Made by a program: the position numbers and the translations under genes. 21,397 nt of DNA. It comes from Clostridiaceae bacterium (lineage in GTDB: Bacteria; Bacillota; Clostridia; Peptostreptococcales; Peptostreptococcaceae). Shown here piece by piece: positions 15,741 through 21,397 of this stretch. Each line of letters starts with the position of its first letter. Position 1 is the first letter of the stretch. The notes beneath the pieces are model-generated. The model was not told where the DNA came from. It saw nothing but the letters and a program-made list of their open reading frames with translations, and ran no database searches. Location of the stretch: the NCBI GenBank assembly GCA_902362365.1, contig CABIVQ010000050.1:1-21397 (forward strand). Direction: 5' to 3'.

Positions 15741-16422
15741 CGTATTAGATACACCAATATTTGGAATAGTAATGACAGTTGTATTTTTCAACATAGGTGT
15801 TTATTTACAAAAGAAAACAAAAAGTCCAGCATGTAATCCTTTGTTACTAGCAATAATTGGAATTATAATATTTTTAGGTATAACTAAAATACCATATGAA
15901 AATTATAAAATTGGTGCCGATTGTATAAACTTCCTTTTAGGGCCAGTGACAGTTGTACTAGCAATACCTTTATATAAGCAATTTGATTTATTGAAAAAAC
16001 ATTTTATAGAAATAATTGTAGGAATAGTTTCGGGAATAGTAGTATCCTTAGGTTCTGTGATGATTATAGGTAAATTAACTAATGCAAACATTGATATTAT
16101 TAATTCTTTAATACCTAAATCTATAACAACACCAATGGGATTATCTCTTACAAATACATTAAGTGGTATTGAATCAATAACTGTTGTTTCTATAATATTA
16201 ACTGGAATTTTAGGAGCAATAGTTGCGCCAACAGTGTTTAAAATAGGAAAAATAAAGCATCCAGTAGCTAAAGGAATTGCATTAGGAACTTCAGCACATG
16301 CATTAGGTACTACTAAAGCCTTAGAGATAGGTGAAGTAGAGGGTGCTATGAGTAGTTTATCTATAGGAATAGCAGGAATAATTACTGTTATAGTAGTTCC
16401 TATAATATTAAACCTTTTATAA
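15733..16422 (+). CDS. lrgB: LrgB/CidB-family membrane protein
   Basis: A 229-residue protein with about seven membrane segments. The family features are present: NPLLLAIIGI, a PATVALAIPLYKQ-like segment (here GPVTVVLAIPLYKQ), PKSITTPMGL, and SAHALGTTKALEIGEVEGAMS near the end, where family members carry their most conserved motif. LrgB works with the holin-like LrgA and is implicated in control of murein hydrolases and in pyruvate transport in Staphylococcus, Streptococcus and Bacillus relatives. The gene starts inside lrgA (ATG 15733, AGGAGG at 15721-15726). I see no clear terminator after it in the 332-base gap. Which of the two family roles applies here is open. Confidence 0.93.
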   Translation: MYNVLDTPIFGIVMTVVFFNIGVYLQKKTKSPACNPLLLAIIGIIIFLGITKIPYENYKIGADCINFLLGPVTVVLAIPLYKQFDLLKKHFIEIIVGIVSGIVVSLGSVMIIGKLTNANIDIINSLIPKSITTPMGLSLTNTLSGIESITVVSIILTGILGAIVAPTVFKIGKIKHPVAKGIALGTSAHALGTTKALEIGEVEGAMSSLSIGIAGIITVIVVPIILNLL

Positions 16423-16754
16423 TAGAGGTTATAATATATTTTTAAATAAAATAAATTAAAAAATAATGAAAAGTTTCCTTCCTTAAGTTCAAATAATGAA
16501 ATTAGCAATAAAAAGCTTTCATATATTACAAGATGACAACGATGTCATAAGGAAATAGTGAAAGTTATATTATTGAAAATTCATAAAATGAAGTGGGGGT
16601 AAGCATAATCTCTAATTGTTTAATTTGAGGGAAAAATCAAGTAGATTTTAACTGAAAAAATTACTAGACATCTTAAAAAAAGGTAATATAATAGAATCTG
16701 TATGATGTTATTTACAAGTATTTTTAAGTGAAAGAGATTTGAAGGGAGAAAACA
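16423..16754 (+). other. 332-base intergenic region with repeat and hairpins
   Basis: There is no open frame with a start and ribosome site. The 11-mer AAATAATGAAA occurs twice 30 bases apart (16461, 16491). Between 16474 and 16564 several arms can pair: CTTTCA (16516-16521) with TGAAAG (16559-16564), TTTCCTT (16474-16480) with AAGGAAA (16549-16555), and ATGACA (16533-16538) with TGTCAT (16543-16548). The first two pairings exclude each other. No T run follows. A promoter for the next gene lies at 16665-16692. Confidence 0.5.
16665..16692 (+). promoter_or_regulatory. Sigma-A promoter of the YitT-family gene
   Basis: TAGACA (16665-16670) and TATAAT (16687-16692) are 16 bases apart. The expected start near 16699 gives a leader of about 55 bases before the ATG at 16755. 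Confidence 0.6.
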
Positions 16755-17621
16755 ATGAGTAAAGTTAACACCGTCTTAGAAGATAATATATTTTTAAGGT
16801 ACACAGTAATAATCACAGGTATGCTTATTGCATGTGTAGGTATAAATGGATTTCTAAGGCCAGCCCATTTATTAAGTGGAGGAGTACCTGGTATAGCTGC
16901 AATAATAAACTATACTACAGATATAAATATAGGGTTATTGACATTTTTAATAAATATACCTATATTTGTATTAGGATTTATCTATTTAGAAAAAGACTTT
17001 TGTATTACAAGCTTAATAAATATGGTGCTATTTTCTATTCTTTTAGGTATAACTCAAAATATTGGAAAATTTATACCTGTGGATGATATACTTCTTCAAA
17101 CTGTATTTGGAGGAATATTCTCTGGAATAGGATCAGGTATGGTATTTAGAACAAAATCTTCTCAAGGTGGAACTGATATTATAGGAGCAATATTAAAATT
17201 TAAGAGAAATATTCCTGTAAAAGATACAGCTTTAGCTACAAACTTAATAATTGTTTCTGTAGGTGGAGTTATATTTGGAATGAACTTAGCTTTATATACA
17301 CTTATAGGATATTATGTAAGTGCTTCAGTTATGAGCTTTGTAAAGGATGCTATGAGTTATGAAAAATCAGTTATGGTAATTTCAAAAGAAAGCGAACTTA
17401 TAGCAAAAGAAATTATGTCTACATTAGTAAGAGGTGTAACTTTCTTAGAAGCTGAAGGAGCCTATACTAAAGAGAAAAAAAGAATCATATACTGTATAGT
17501 ATTATCTAAGGAAATTCCAAAGATAAAAGAAATAGCTTTAAAGTATGATCAAAAAGCATTTATATCTGTAAATGATGTAAGTGAAGTTAAAGGAAGAGGA
17601 TTTAAAGAAAAATATTTATAA
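16755..17621 (+). CDS. YitT-family membrane protein (DUF161/DUF2179)
   Basis: A 288-residue integral membrane protein. Residues 12-200 carry five to six membrane segments with the YitT landmarks GINGFLRPAHLLSGGVPGIA and FRTKSSQGGTDIIG. Residues 205-288 form the soluble DUF2179 domain: a SVMVISKESE strand, RGVTFLEAEGAYT and a final VNDVSEVKGRGFK. Length and domain order are normal for the family. Members are widespread in Firmicutes; their transported substrate is not established, so no function is assigned. ATG 16755 follows AGGGAGA, and a sigma-A promoter precedes it. It seems to be transcribed alone, possibly ended by the AGAGAGG/CCTCTCT hairpin at 17672-17692. Confidence 0.9.
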   Translation: MSKVNTVLEDNIFLRYTVIITGMLIACVGINGFLRPAHLLSGGVPGIAAIINYTTDINIGLLTFLINIPIFVLGFIYLEKDFCITSLINMVLFSILLGITQNIGKFIPVDDILLQTVFGGIFSGIGSGMVFRTKSSQGGTDIIGAILKFKRNIPVKDTALATNLIIVSVGGVIFGMNLALYTLIGYYVSASVMSFVKDAMSYEKSVMVISKESELIAKEIMSTLVRGVTFLEAEGAYTKEKKRIIYCIVLSKEIPKIKEIALKYDQKAFISVNDVSEVKGRGFKEKYL

Positions 17622-17671
17622 AATATTTACAATATATGAATAAAATTACTAAAAACACTAATAATATATAA

Positions 17672-17862
17672 AGAGAGGTAATATTCCTCTCTAAACTCTA
17701 GAGTTAAAATCTTTAAGCGGGTATCTTATACAGAAGAGTATAAGAGTAAGTTTTTAATTTATTTTTAAATTAGGACGGATAGCTTATAAGTTATTGGTGA
17801 AATCGGATAATGTGGATGTGTAAAGAATAGAGTAGATCGCTTTTGTGGTATACTCTATTTTT
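17672..17862 (+). ncRNA. Structured leader with attenuator-like terminator, class unknown
   Basis: Between the YitT and MORN genes lies a run of paired segments: AGAGAGG/CCTCTCT (17672-17692), the palindrome AACTCTAGAGTT (17694-17705), TCTTATAC/GTATAAGA (17723-17744) and AATTTA/TAAATT (17756-17771). A closing helix is possible from ACTCTA and TCTTTA (17695-17715) to TAAAGA and TAGAGT (17821-17833). The 3' end is an intrinsic terminator, AATAGAGTA (17826-17834) with TACTCTATT (17851-17859) and a T tail. The terminator's 5' arm is thus shared between two exclusive pairings, as in riboswitches. I could not match the core to a known class, and no clear promoter is seen. Confidence 0.5.
17826..17862 (+). 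terminator. Intrinsic terminator upstream of the MORN gene
   Basis: Nine-base perfect arms around a 16-base loop, followed by TTTTT counted from within the arm. It lies 98 bases ahead of the MORN-repeat start codon, so it either attenuates that gene or ends a small RNA. Confidence 0.7.
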
Positions 17863-17960
17863 CGTTTCACAAAAATTTATATACCTATAGAAATGTTGTT
17901 AATATAAATATATAATAAATCTATAGCGTTGGATGATTAAACTGATGGGGGAAGTGCAAA

Positions 17961-18773
17961 ATGAATTTATCTAAAGAATACATTGACATATATAATAATT
18001 ATATGAAATACATAAATGAAATAAAAAGAGAGTGTAGATCTATAGAACATATGAAAAGTAGAGTTCTAAAGAAAGATAGAAAAGCAAGTGAAGAAGAAAT
18101 TAAAGTTTTGGAAAGTGATAAAGTAGTTGATGAAAATAATGAACTAGCTGAATCTAAATCTCAAAATAAAATTTACAAATTCTCTAATGGCGATACATAT
18201 ATAGGTAAGGTGATTAATGGTAAGATTAATGGTACAGGCGTATATATGGTTTCATCAGAAGAATCTATAGGATTTGAGTATATAGGAGAATTCAATGATG
18301 ATGTAAAAGAAGGAAAAGGAATATGTACCTTTACTAATGGACATATTTATACAGGTGGATTTAGGAATGATGTAATGGATGGAATAGGCCAAATGCTTTA
18401 TAAAAATAATGATGAATACATAGGTGGCTGGGTAAAAGGTCATAAACATGGTCAAGGTATATATAGATGGAATGAAGGTACTATATATATAGGCGATTTT
18501 AAAAAGAATAAAAGAGAAGGCCAAGGTATTTGTTATGATAAAGAAGGAAATGTAATTTACGATGGAGAATGGAAGAATAACCTAACTCATGGAGAAGGAA
18601 CATATATCTGGAATGAGGGTAAAAGATACGTAGGTGAATTTCTAAATGGTAAAAGACATGGATATGGAACTTTTTATTTAAATAATGAGCTTGTATATCA
18701 GGGAACTTGGAAGTATGATAAACCGAGTATATTTGACAAAACTTTAGATGAAATATTTTCTTTTAAGCTATAG
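17961..18773 (+). CDS. MORN-repeat protein
   Basis: A 270-residue protein. Residues 1-60 are charged and helical, probably a short coiled coil (KRECRSIEHMKSRVLKKD). Residues 64-262 are seven full MORN repeats and a partial eighth, with the pattern Y-x-G-x-W/F-x(3)-x-x-G-x-G, for example YIGGWVKGHKHGQGIY and YDGEWKNNLTHGEGTY. MORN repeats are beta hairpins best known from eukaryotic membrane-associated proteins; in bacteria they probably serve as binding or scaffold surfaces. There is no signal peptide, membrane segment or attached enzyme domain, so it is likely cytoplasmic. ATG 17961 follows GGGGGA eight bases upstream. The structured leader at 17672-17862 may control it, although a -10-like TATAAT at 17911 after that leader could allow separate transcription. 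Biological role unknown. Confidence 0.88.
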   Translation: MNLSKEYIDIYNNYMKYINEIKRECRSIEHMKSRVLKKDRKASEEEIKVLESDKVVDENNELAESKSQNKIYKFSNGDTYIGKVINGKINGTGVYMVSSEESIGFEYIGEFNDDVKEGKGICTFTNGHIYTGGFRNDVMDGIGQMLYKNNDEYIGGWVKGHKHGQGIYRWNEGTIYIGDFKKNKREGQGICYDKEGNVIYDGEWKNNLTHGEGTYIWNEGKRYVGEFLNGKRHGYGTFYLNNELVYQGTWKYDKPSIFDKTLDEIFSFKL

Positions 18774-18887
18774 AGCTGTATTGAAAAGAAAATTCACCAT
18801 ATTTCTAGCTCAGGTTGAAATTAATTTTGACTTCAGTTTGAGCTAGAGTATTGTGTGAATTTACTTTGAAATAGGCTCTATTTTTTT
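18770..18887 (+). terminator. Long nested hairpin terminator
   Basis: Three perfect helices nest in order: ATAGAGC/GCTCTAT (18770-18776 with 18875-18881), AAATTCAC/GTGAATTT (18790-18797 with 18855-18862) and CTAGCTCA/TGAGCTAG (18805-18812 with 18839-18846). Seven T follow. The outer arm overlaps the MORN gene stop codon. At 118 nt it is much longer than a usual terminator. Confidence 0.75.
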
Positions 18888-18922
18888 AGAACTATTTAAT
18901 ATTTTAGGGGGGATATAAAAAA

Positions 18923-19921
18923 TTGAAAAAGATAAGTGCTTTAATATTGATAATTTTATTAATAGTATTTTATAATAATGGAATTTTTACAGAAATTGAA
19001 TCTATATTCATTGATAATAATAATACTTTAGATATGAGTGTTAAGGATGATAAGAACAATGAATATATAAATGAAAAAGAAGAAATTGACAACTTTCAAT
19101 ATATCAAAATTGGAGATAGTAAGGATTATGTTATCTCTAAAATTGGAGAACCATCTAGAATAGATGCTAGTGAATATTCTTTTAATTGGTATGTTTACAA
19201 TCAATATAAGGGTGAATTTGCTATGGTTGGAATTGAAAATAATATAGTAGTTGCTTTATTTAGTAATACAATGAATTCTTGTGAAGCTGAAAATATAAAA
19301 CTTGATGATAGTAAACAGATTGTAAATGATAACTATGATTCGATAGAATATAGGAAAAAAGGAAATACTAGATATATGATAAATTCAAAAGGTGAATATG
19401 ATATTATAAAACAAAATAAAAAATATATTACAGTTTTTTATGATGTAGTAGAAGGAAGTAAGGTATGTTCATATAAGATAATAAATCAAAAAACAGAGGA
19501 CAGTATGAAAGATATATATGCTAATGAAAGTGAAGAACTAAAGAAAAGTTTTGAACTTCAGATAATAGACCTTATTAATAGTAGTAGAGAAAAGTATAAT
19601 TTAAATAAATTAAAATACAGTAAAAAAGCAACTATAAGTTCAAGAAAGCACAGTGAAGATATGATGAATAAGAATTATTTTGATCATGTAAATAAAGAAA
19701 AAGAAACACCTTTTGATAGAATGAAAAAAGAGGGTATAACATATATTAGTGCCGGTGAAAATATAGCATCAGGTCAATTTAGTGCAATATATGCTCATGA
19801 AGCACTAATGAATTCAAAGGGACATAGAAAAAATATTTTGGGTAATTATAAATACATAGGAGTTGGAGTGGATTTTGGAGGAACATATAAAATATACTAC
19901 ACTGAAAACTTTTATACATAG
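18923..19921 (+). CDS. CAP (SCP/PR1)-domain protein with CAP-associated N-terminal domain
   Basis: A 332-residue exported protein. Residues 4-19 are a hydrophobic signal or anchor. Residues 65-190 match the domain that often precedes bacterial CAP modules (IGDSKDYVISKIGEPSRID, then NWYVYNQY). Residues 212-332 are a YkwD-type CAP domain: LINSSREKYNLNKLKYS, SEDMMNKNYFDHVN, AGENIASG, a LMNSKGHRKNIL stretch and the final YYTENF. The conserved histidines and glutamate of the CAP cavity are present (DH in YFDHVN, E in AGEN, H in GHRKN). Bacterial CAP proteins are secreted or wall-linked and their activity is mostly unknown. Start is TTG with AGGGGGG about nine bases upstream. The deacetylase gene begins 29 bases downstream with no terminator, so the two form an operon acting at the cell surface. 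Confidence 0.9.
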   Translation: MKKISALILIILLIVFYNNGIFTEIESIFIDNNNTLDMSVKDDKNNEYINEKEEIDNFQYIKIGDSKDYVISKIGEPSRIDASEYSFNWYVYNQYKGEFAMVGIENNIVVALFSNTMNSCEAENIKLDDSKQIVNDNYDSIEYRKKGNTRYMINSKGEYDIIKQNKKYITVFYDVVEGSKVCSYKIINQKTEDSMKDIYANESEELKKSFELQIIDLINSSREKYNLNKLKYSKKATISSRKHSEDMMNKNYFDHVNKEKETPFDRMKKEGITYISAGENIASGQFSAIYAHEALMNSKGHRKNILGNYKYIGVGVDFGGTYKIYYTENFYT

Positions 19922-19950
19922 ACATATATGGAAAGGAGTTTGACAGAAAT

Positions 19951-20643
19951 ATGAATAAAAGAAAAACTTTATCGATACTAGCGGCAACTCTTATGCTTTT
20001 TGCATCAATAAATCATAAAGTATATGCTATTGATGATGAGGAAGTATTTATTAAAAATGGACCAAGAGATAAAAAACTTATAGCTCTTACATTTGATGAT
20101 GGACCTCATCCAAAAGAAACAGACAAGGTTTTAGATGTATTAACAAAATATAACGTTAAAGCAACATTTTTTATAGCTGGAAAACATGCAAATTGGTATA
20201 AAGATCCTTTAATTCGAGCAAGTAAAGAAGGGCATGAAATTGGAAATCATACATTTAACCATCCGGATATTAGTAATTTAAGCTCGAGTCAAATTGAAGA
20301 AGAAATCGTTAAATGTGAAGATACTCTTGTAAATCTAACAGGTAAGAAGCCTACTTTATTTAGACCGCCTTTTGGTAGTTATAGAAAAGAAGATTTAGAA
20401 TCTATAGCAAAGAAGCATGGTTATAAAATTGTATTATGGACAACTATAGATGCTAAGGACTGGAAAAACCCACCTGCTTCAAAAATAGCATCTTTAATTA
20501 CAAATAATGCAAAAAATGGAGATATAATATTATTACACGATTATGCTACTATTAATACAGTAGAAGCATTAAATATACTTATACCAGAGATGCAAAAAAA
20601 AGGATTTAGTTTTGTAACAGTATCAGAGTTATTAGAACAATAA
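19951..20643 (+). CDS. Polysaccharide deacetylase (NodB domain, family CE4)
   Basis: A 230-residue secreted enzyme. A signal peptide covers residues 1-26, with a likely cut after VYA. The NodB domain (residues 40-228) has all five family motifs. These are LTFDDGPHP with D49 and D50, GNHTFNHPD with zinc ligands H100 and H104, FRPPFGSY with R138, LWTTIDAKDW, and ILLHDY with H196. It should remove acetyl groups from N-acetylated sugars, most likely in peptidoglycan, as in PdaA-like or PgdA-like enzymes; the substrate is not fixed by sequence alone. Peptidoglycan deacetylation gives lysozyme resistance or prepares spore cortex, so either role is possible. ATG 19951 has AAGGAG twelve bases upstream, a little far. 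It is the second gene of the unit with the CAP protein, closed by the terminator at 20648. Confidence 0.93.
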   Translation: MNKRKTLSILAATLMLFASINHKVYAIDDEEVFIKNGPRDKKLIALTFDDGPHPKETDKVLDVLTKYNVKATFFIAGKHANWYKDPLIRASKEGHEIGNHTFNHPDISNLSSSQIEEEIVKCEDTLVNLTGKKPTLFRPPFGSYRKEDLESIAKKHGYKIVLWTTIDAKDWKNPPASKIASLITNNAKNGDIILLHDYATINTVEALNILIPEMQKKGFSFVTVSELLEQ

Positions 20644-20647
20644 ACTT

Positions 20648-20727
20648 AAAATACACAAATAAAAAGAAGTTATCTTAAATTATTAAAGATTTAAAAGATA
20701 ACTTCTTTTTATTTGTGTATTTTTTTT
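20648..20727 (+). terminator. Terminator with a 29-base perfect stem
   Basis: Arms 20648-20676 and 20695-20723 are exact complements over 29 bases around an 18-base loop, and the T run goes on to 20727. It starts four bases after the deacetylase stop codon. Such a long perfect stem is unusual for a terminator, and it also works as a terminator in the reverse direction. Confidence 0.85.
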
Positions 20728-20964
20728 GATTTTTTTTAATATAATCTTATAAATATTAGTAGCAATAGATTTAAATAGTACTTAAAATCAAAATACTTCT
20801 ATAAGTAATTTGATAAATAAATTATAGGAGTATTAACAAAAACTTTACTTAGATTATGCCACAATTATTATAAAAAGGAGGCGCTTTAAATTTTTTAAAA
20901 TATAAACATTTTCCAGAAAATTGAATATTATATAACAAGACTATCTTGAGAAGGATTTGATATA
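20728..20964 (+). other. Intergenic stretch before the last gene
   Basis: No gene is supported. A perfect AAGGAGG (20875-20881) is not followed by any ATG, GTG or TTG at a usable distance before stops. ATTTTC-CA-GAAAAT (20908-20921) is a small palindrome that might be an operator for the gene at 20965. I see no convincing promoter pair. Confidence 0.35.
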
Positions 20965-21288
20965 ATGAATAATAAGATTTATGAGAAAAAAGAATTCATG
21001 ATATTTAAAGTTAAAGAAGGTTATATAGCATACAATACTAGAAAAAATTTTCAAGAGGGTCATACGCATTTAAAGCACTTTGAAGCAGCAAAAACAGCAA
21101 TTGATTTAGTAATAAATAAAAAGGTACCTAGAAGTACAGATGGGTATTACCTTACTAGTTTAATAAGATTAAGTGAAGATGAGTTTTATATATCCAAGAT
21201 AAACGAGTTAATCGAAACTAGAGAGCAAAAGGGCAAAAAAGAAAAATATTATAACCCTAGATATAAATTATCAAAAAGGAGCTTATAG
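20965..21288 (+). CDS. Small conserved-looking protein of unknown function
   Basis: I do not recognise this 107-residue protein. It is soluble, basic at the C-terminus (EKYYNPRYKLSKRSL) and has no signal peptide or membrane segment. Its first half alternates strands and charged turns (EFMIFKVKEGYIAYNTRKNF). A histidine-containing stretch GHTHLKHFEAAKTAIDLV follows, reading as a helix, then LTSLIRLSEDEFYISKINEL. Coding is supported by the ATG with AGAAGGA about ten bases upstream and by codon use like that of its neighbours. It is separated from the deacetylase gene by the strong terminator and so is transcribed on its own. No function is proposed. Confidence 0.7.
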   Translation: MNNKIYEKKEFMIFKVKEGYIAYNTRKNFQEGHTHLKHFEAAKTAIDLVINKKVPRSTDGYYLTSLIRLSEDEFYISKINELIETREQKGKKEKYYNPRYKLSKRSL

Positions 21289-21296
21289 CTTCTAGT

Positions 21297-21330
21297 GTTG
21301 CATCTAGTTAATATTTGCAACTTGATTTTT
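21297..21330 (+). terminator. Weak candidate terminator
   Basis: GTTGCA (21297-21302) pairs with TGCAAC (21316-21321), followed by TTGATTTTT. The six-base stem is short, so the call is tentative. It would end the gene at 20965. Confidence 0.4.
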
Positions 21331-21397
21331 ACAAAATTTATATAATGAAAAAAATAACCTTCTTTGGTTAAATGGAAGTAACGACAAATCCATCCAA

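Noticed and set aside
15903..16508. A 201-codon open frame on the minus strand
   Set aside because: It is antisense to lrgB, whose protein is clearly recognisable, and reflects codon bias of a hydrophobic gene.
17672..17862. T-box, SAM, purine or cyclic dinucleotide riboswitch
   Set aside because: The hallmark sequences of these classes are absent, so only an unclassified leader is claimed.
20875..20890. A perfect Shine-Dalgarno sequence suggesting a hidden small gene
   Set aside because: No ATG, GTG or TTG follows at a usable distance, and in-frame stops come at once.

Overview
The window is very AT-rich, has strong Shine-Dalgarno sites, several TTG starts and compact single-gene or two-gene units. 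These traits point to a low-GC Clostridia chromosome. The peroxiredoxin-chitinase fusion at 2831-4582 resembles the spore protein CotE of Clostridioides difficile, so a spore-forming member of the Peptostreptococcaceae (Paraclostridium, Paeniclostridium, Romboutsia or Clostridioides) is most likely. This placement is inferred from gene content; no search was run. I see no rRNA, tRNA, CRISPR array, insertion sequence or phage genes.

Layout. 1-2030: an NhaC-family transporter on the minus strand behind a lysine riboswitch with its own promoter, attenuator hairpin and end terminator. 2168-2767: RNase H with a viroplasmin-like N-terminus. 2831-4582 (minus): CotE-like coat enzyme with a candidate sigma-K promoter. 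4797-7641: a small membrane protein, a PP2C phosphatase and a membrane-anchored TPR protein. 7778-9301: an anchored VanW/G5 cell-wall protein. 9350-11485: a stand-alone sensor/Fis-type regulator, a 73-nt near-perfect hairpin and an aldehyde dehydrogenase. 11575-13002: a TPR protein with a membrane segment and coiled coil, and an unclear start codon. 13172-15190: a membrane-type dipeptidase and a WG-repeat protein. 15369-16422: the overlapping lrgA-lrgB pair. 16755-17621: a YitT-family membrane protein. 17961-18773: a MORN-repeat protein preceded by a riboswitch-like leader. 18923-20643: a CAP-domain protein and a NodB-type polysaccharide deacetylase in one operon. 20965-21288: a small protein of unknown function.

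Much of the content concerns the cell envelope or spore surface: the CotE-like enzyme, VanW/G5, LrgAB, CAP, deacetylase, and several anchored or repeat proteins. The clearest regulatory system is the lysine riboswitch. It recasts the 'Na+/H+ antiporter' as a probable lysine transporter (the LysW type proposed from comparative genomics). The most open-ended element is the leader at about 17672-17862. There the 5' arm of an intrinsic terminator can pair instead with an upstream segment, as in a riboswitch, but I could not match it to a known class.
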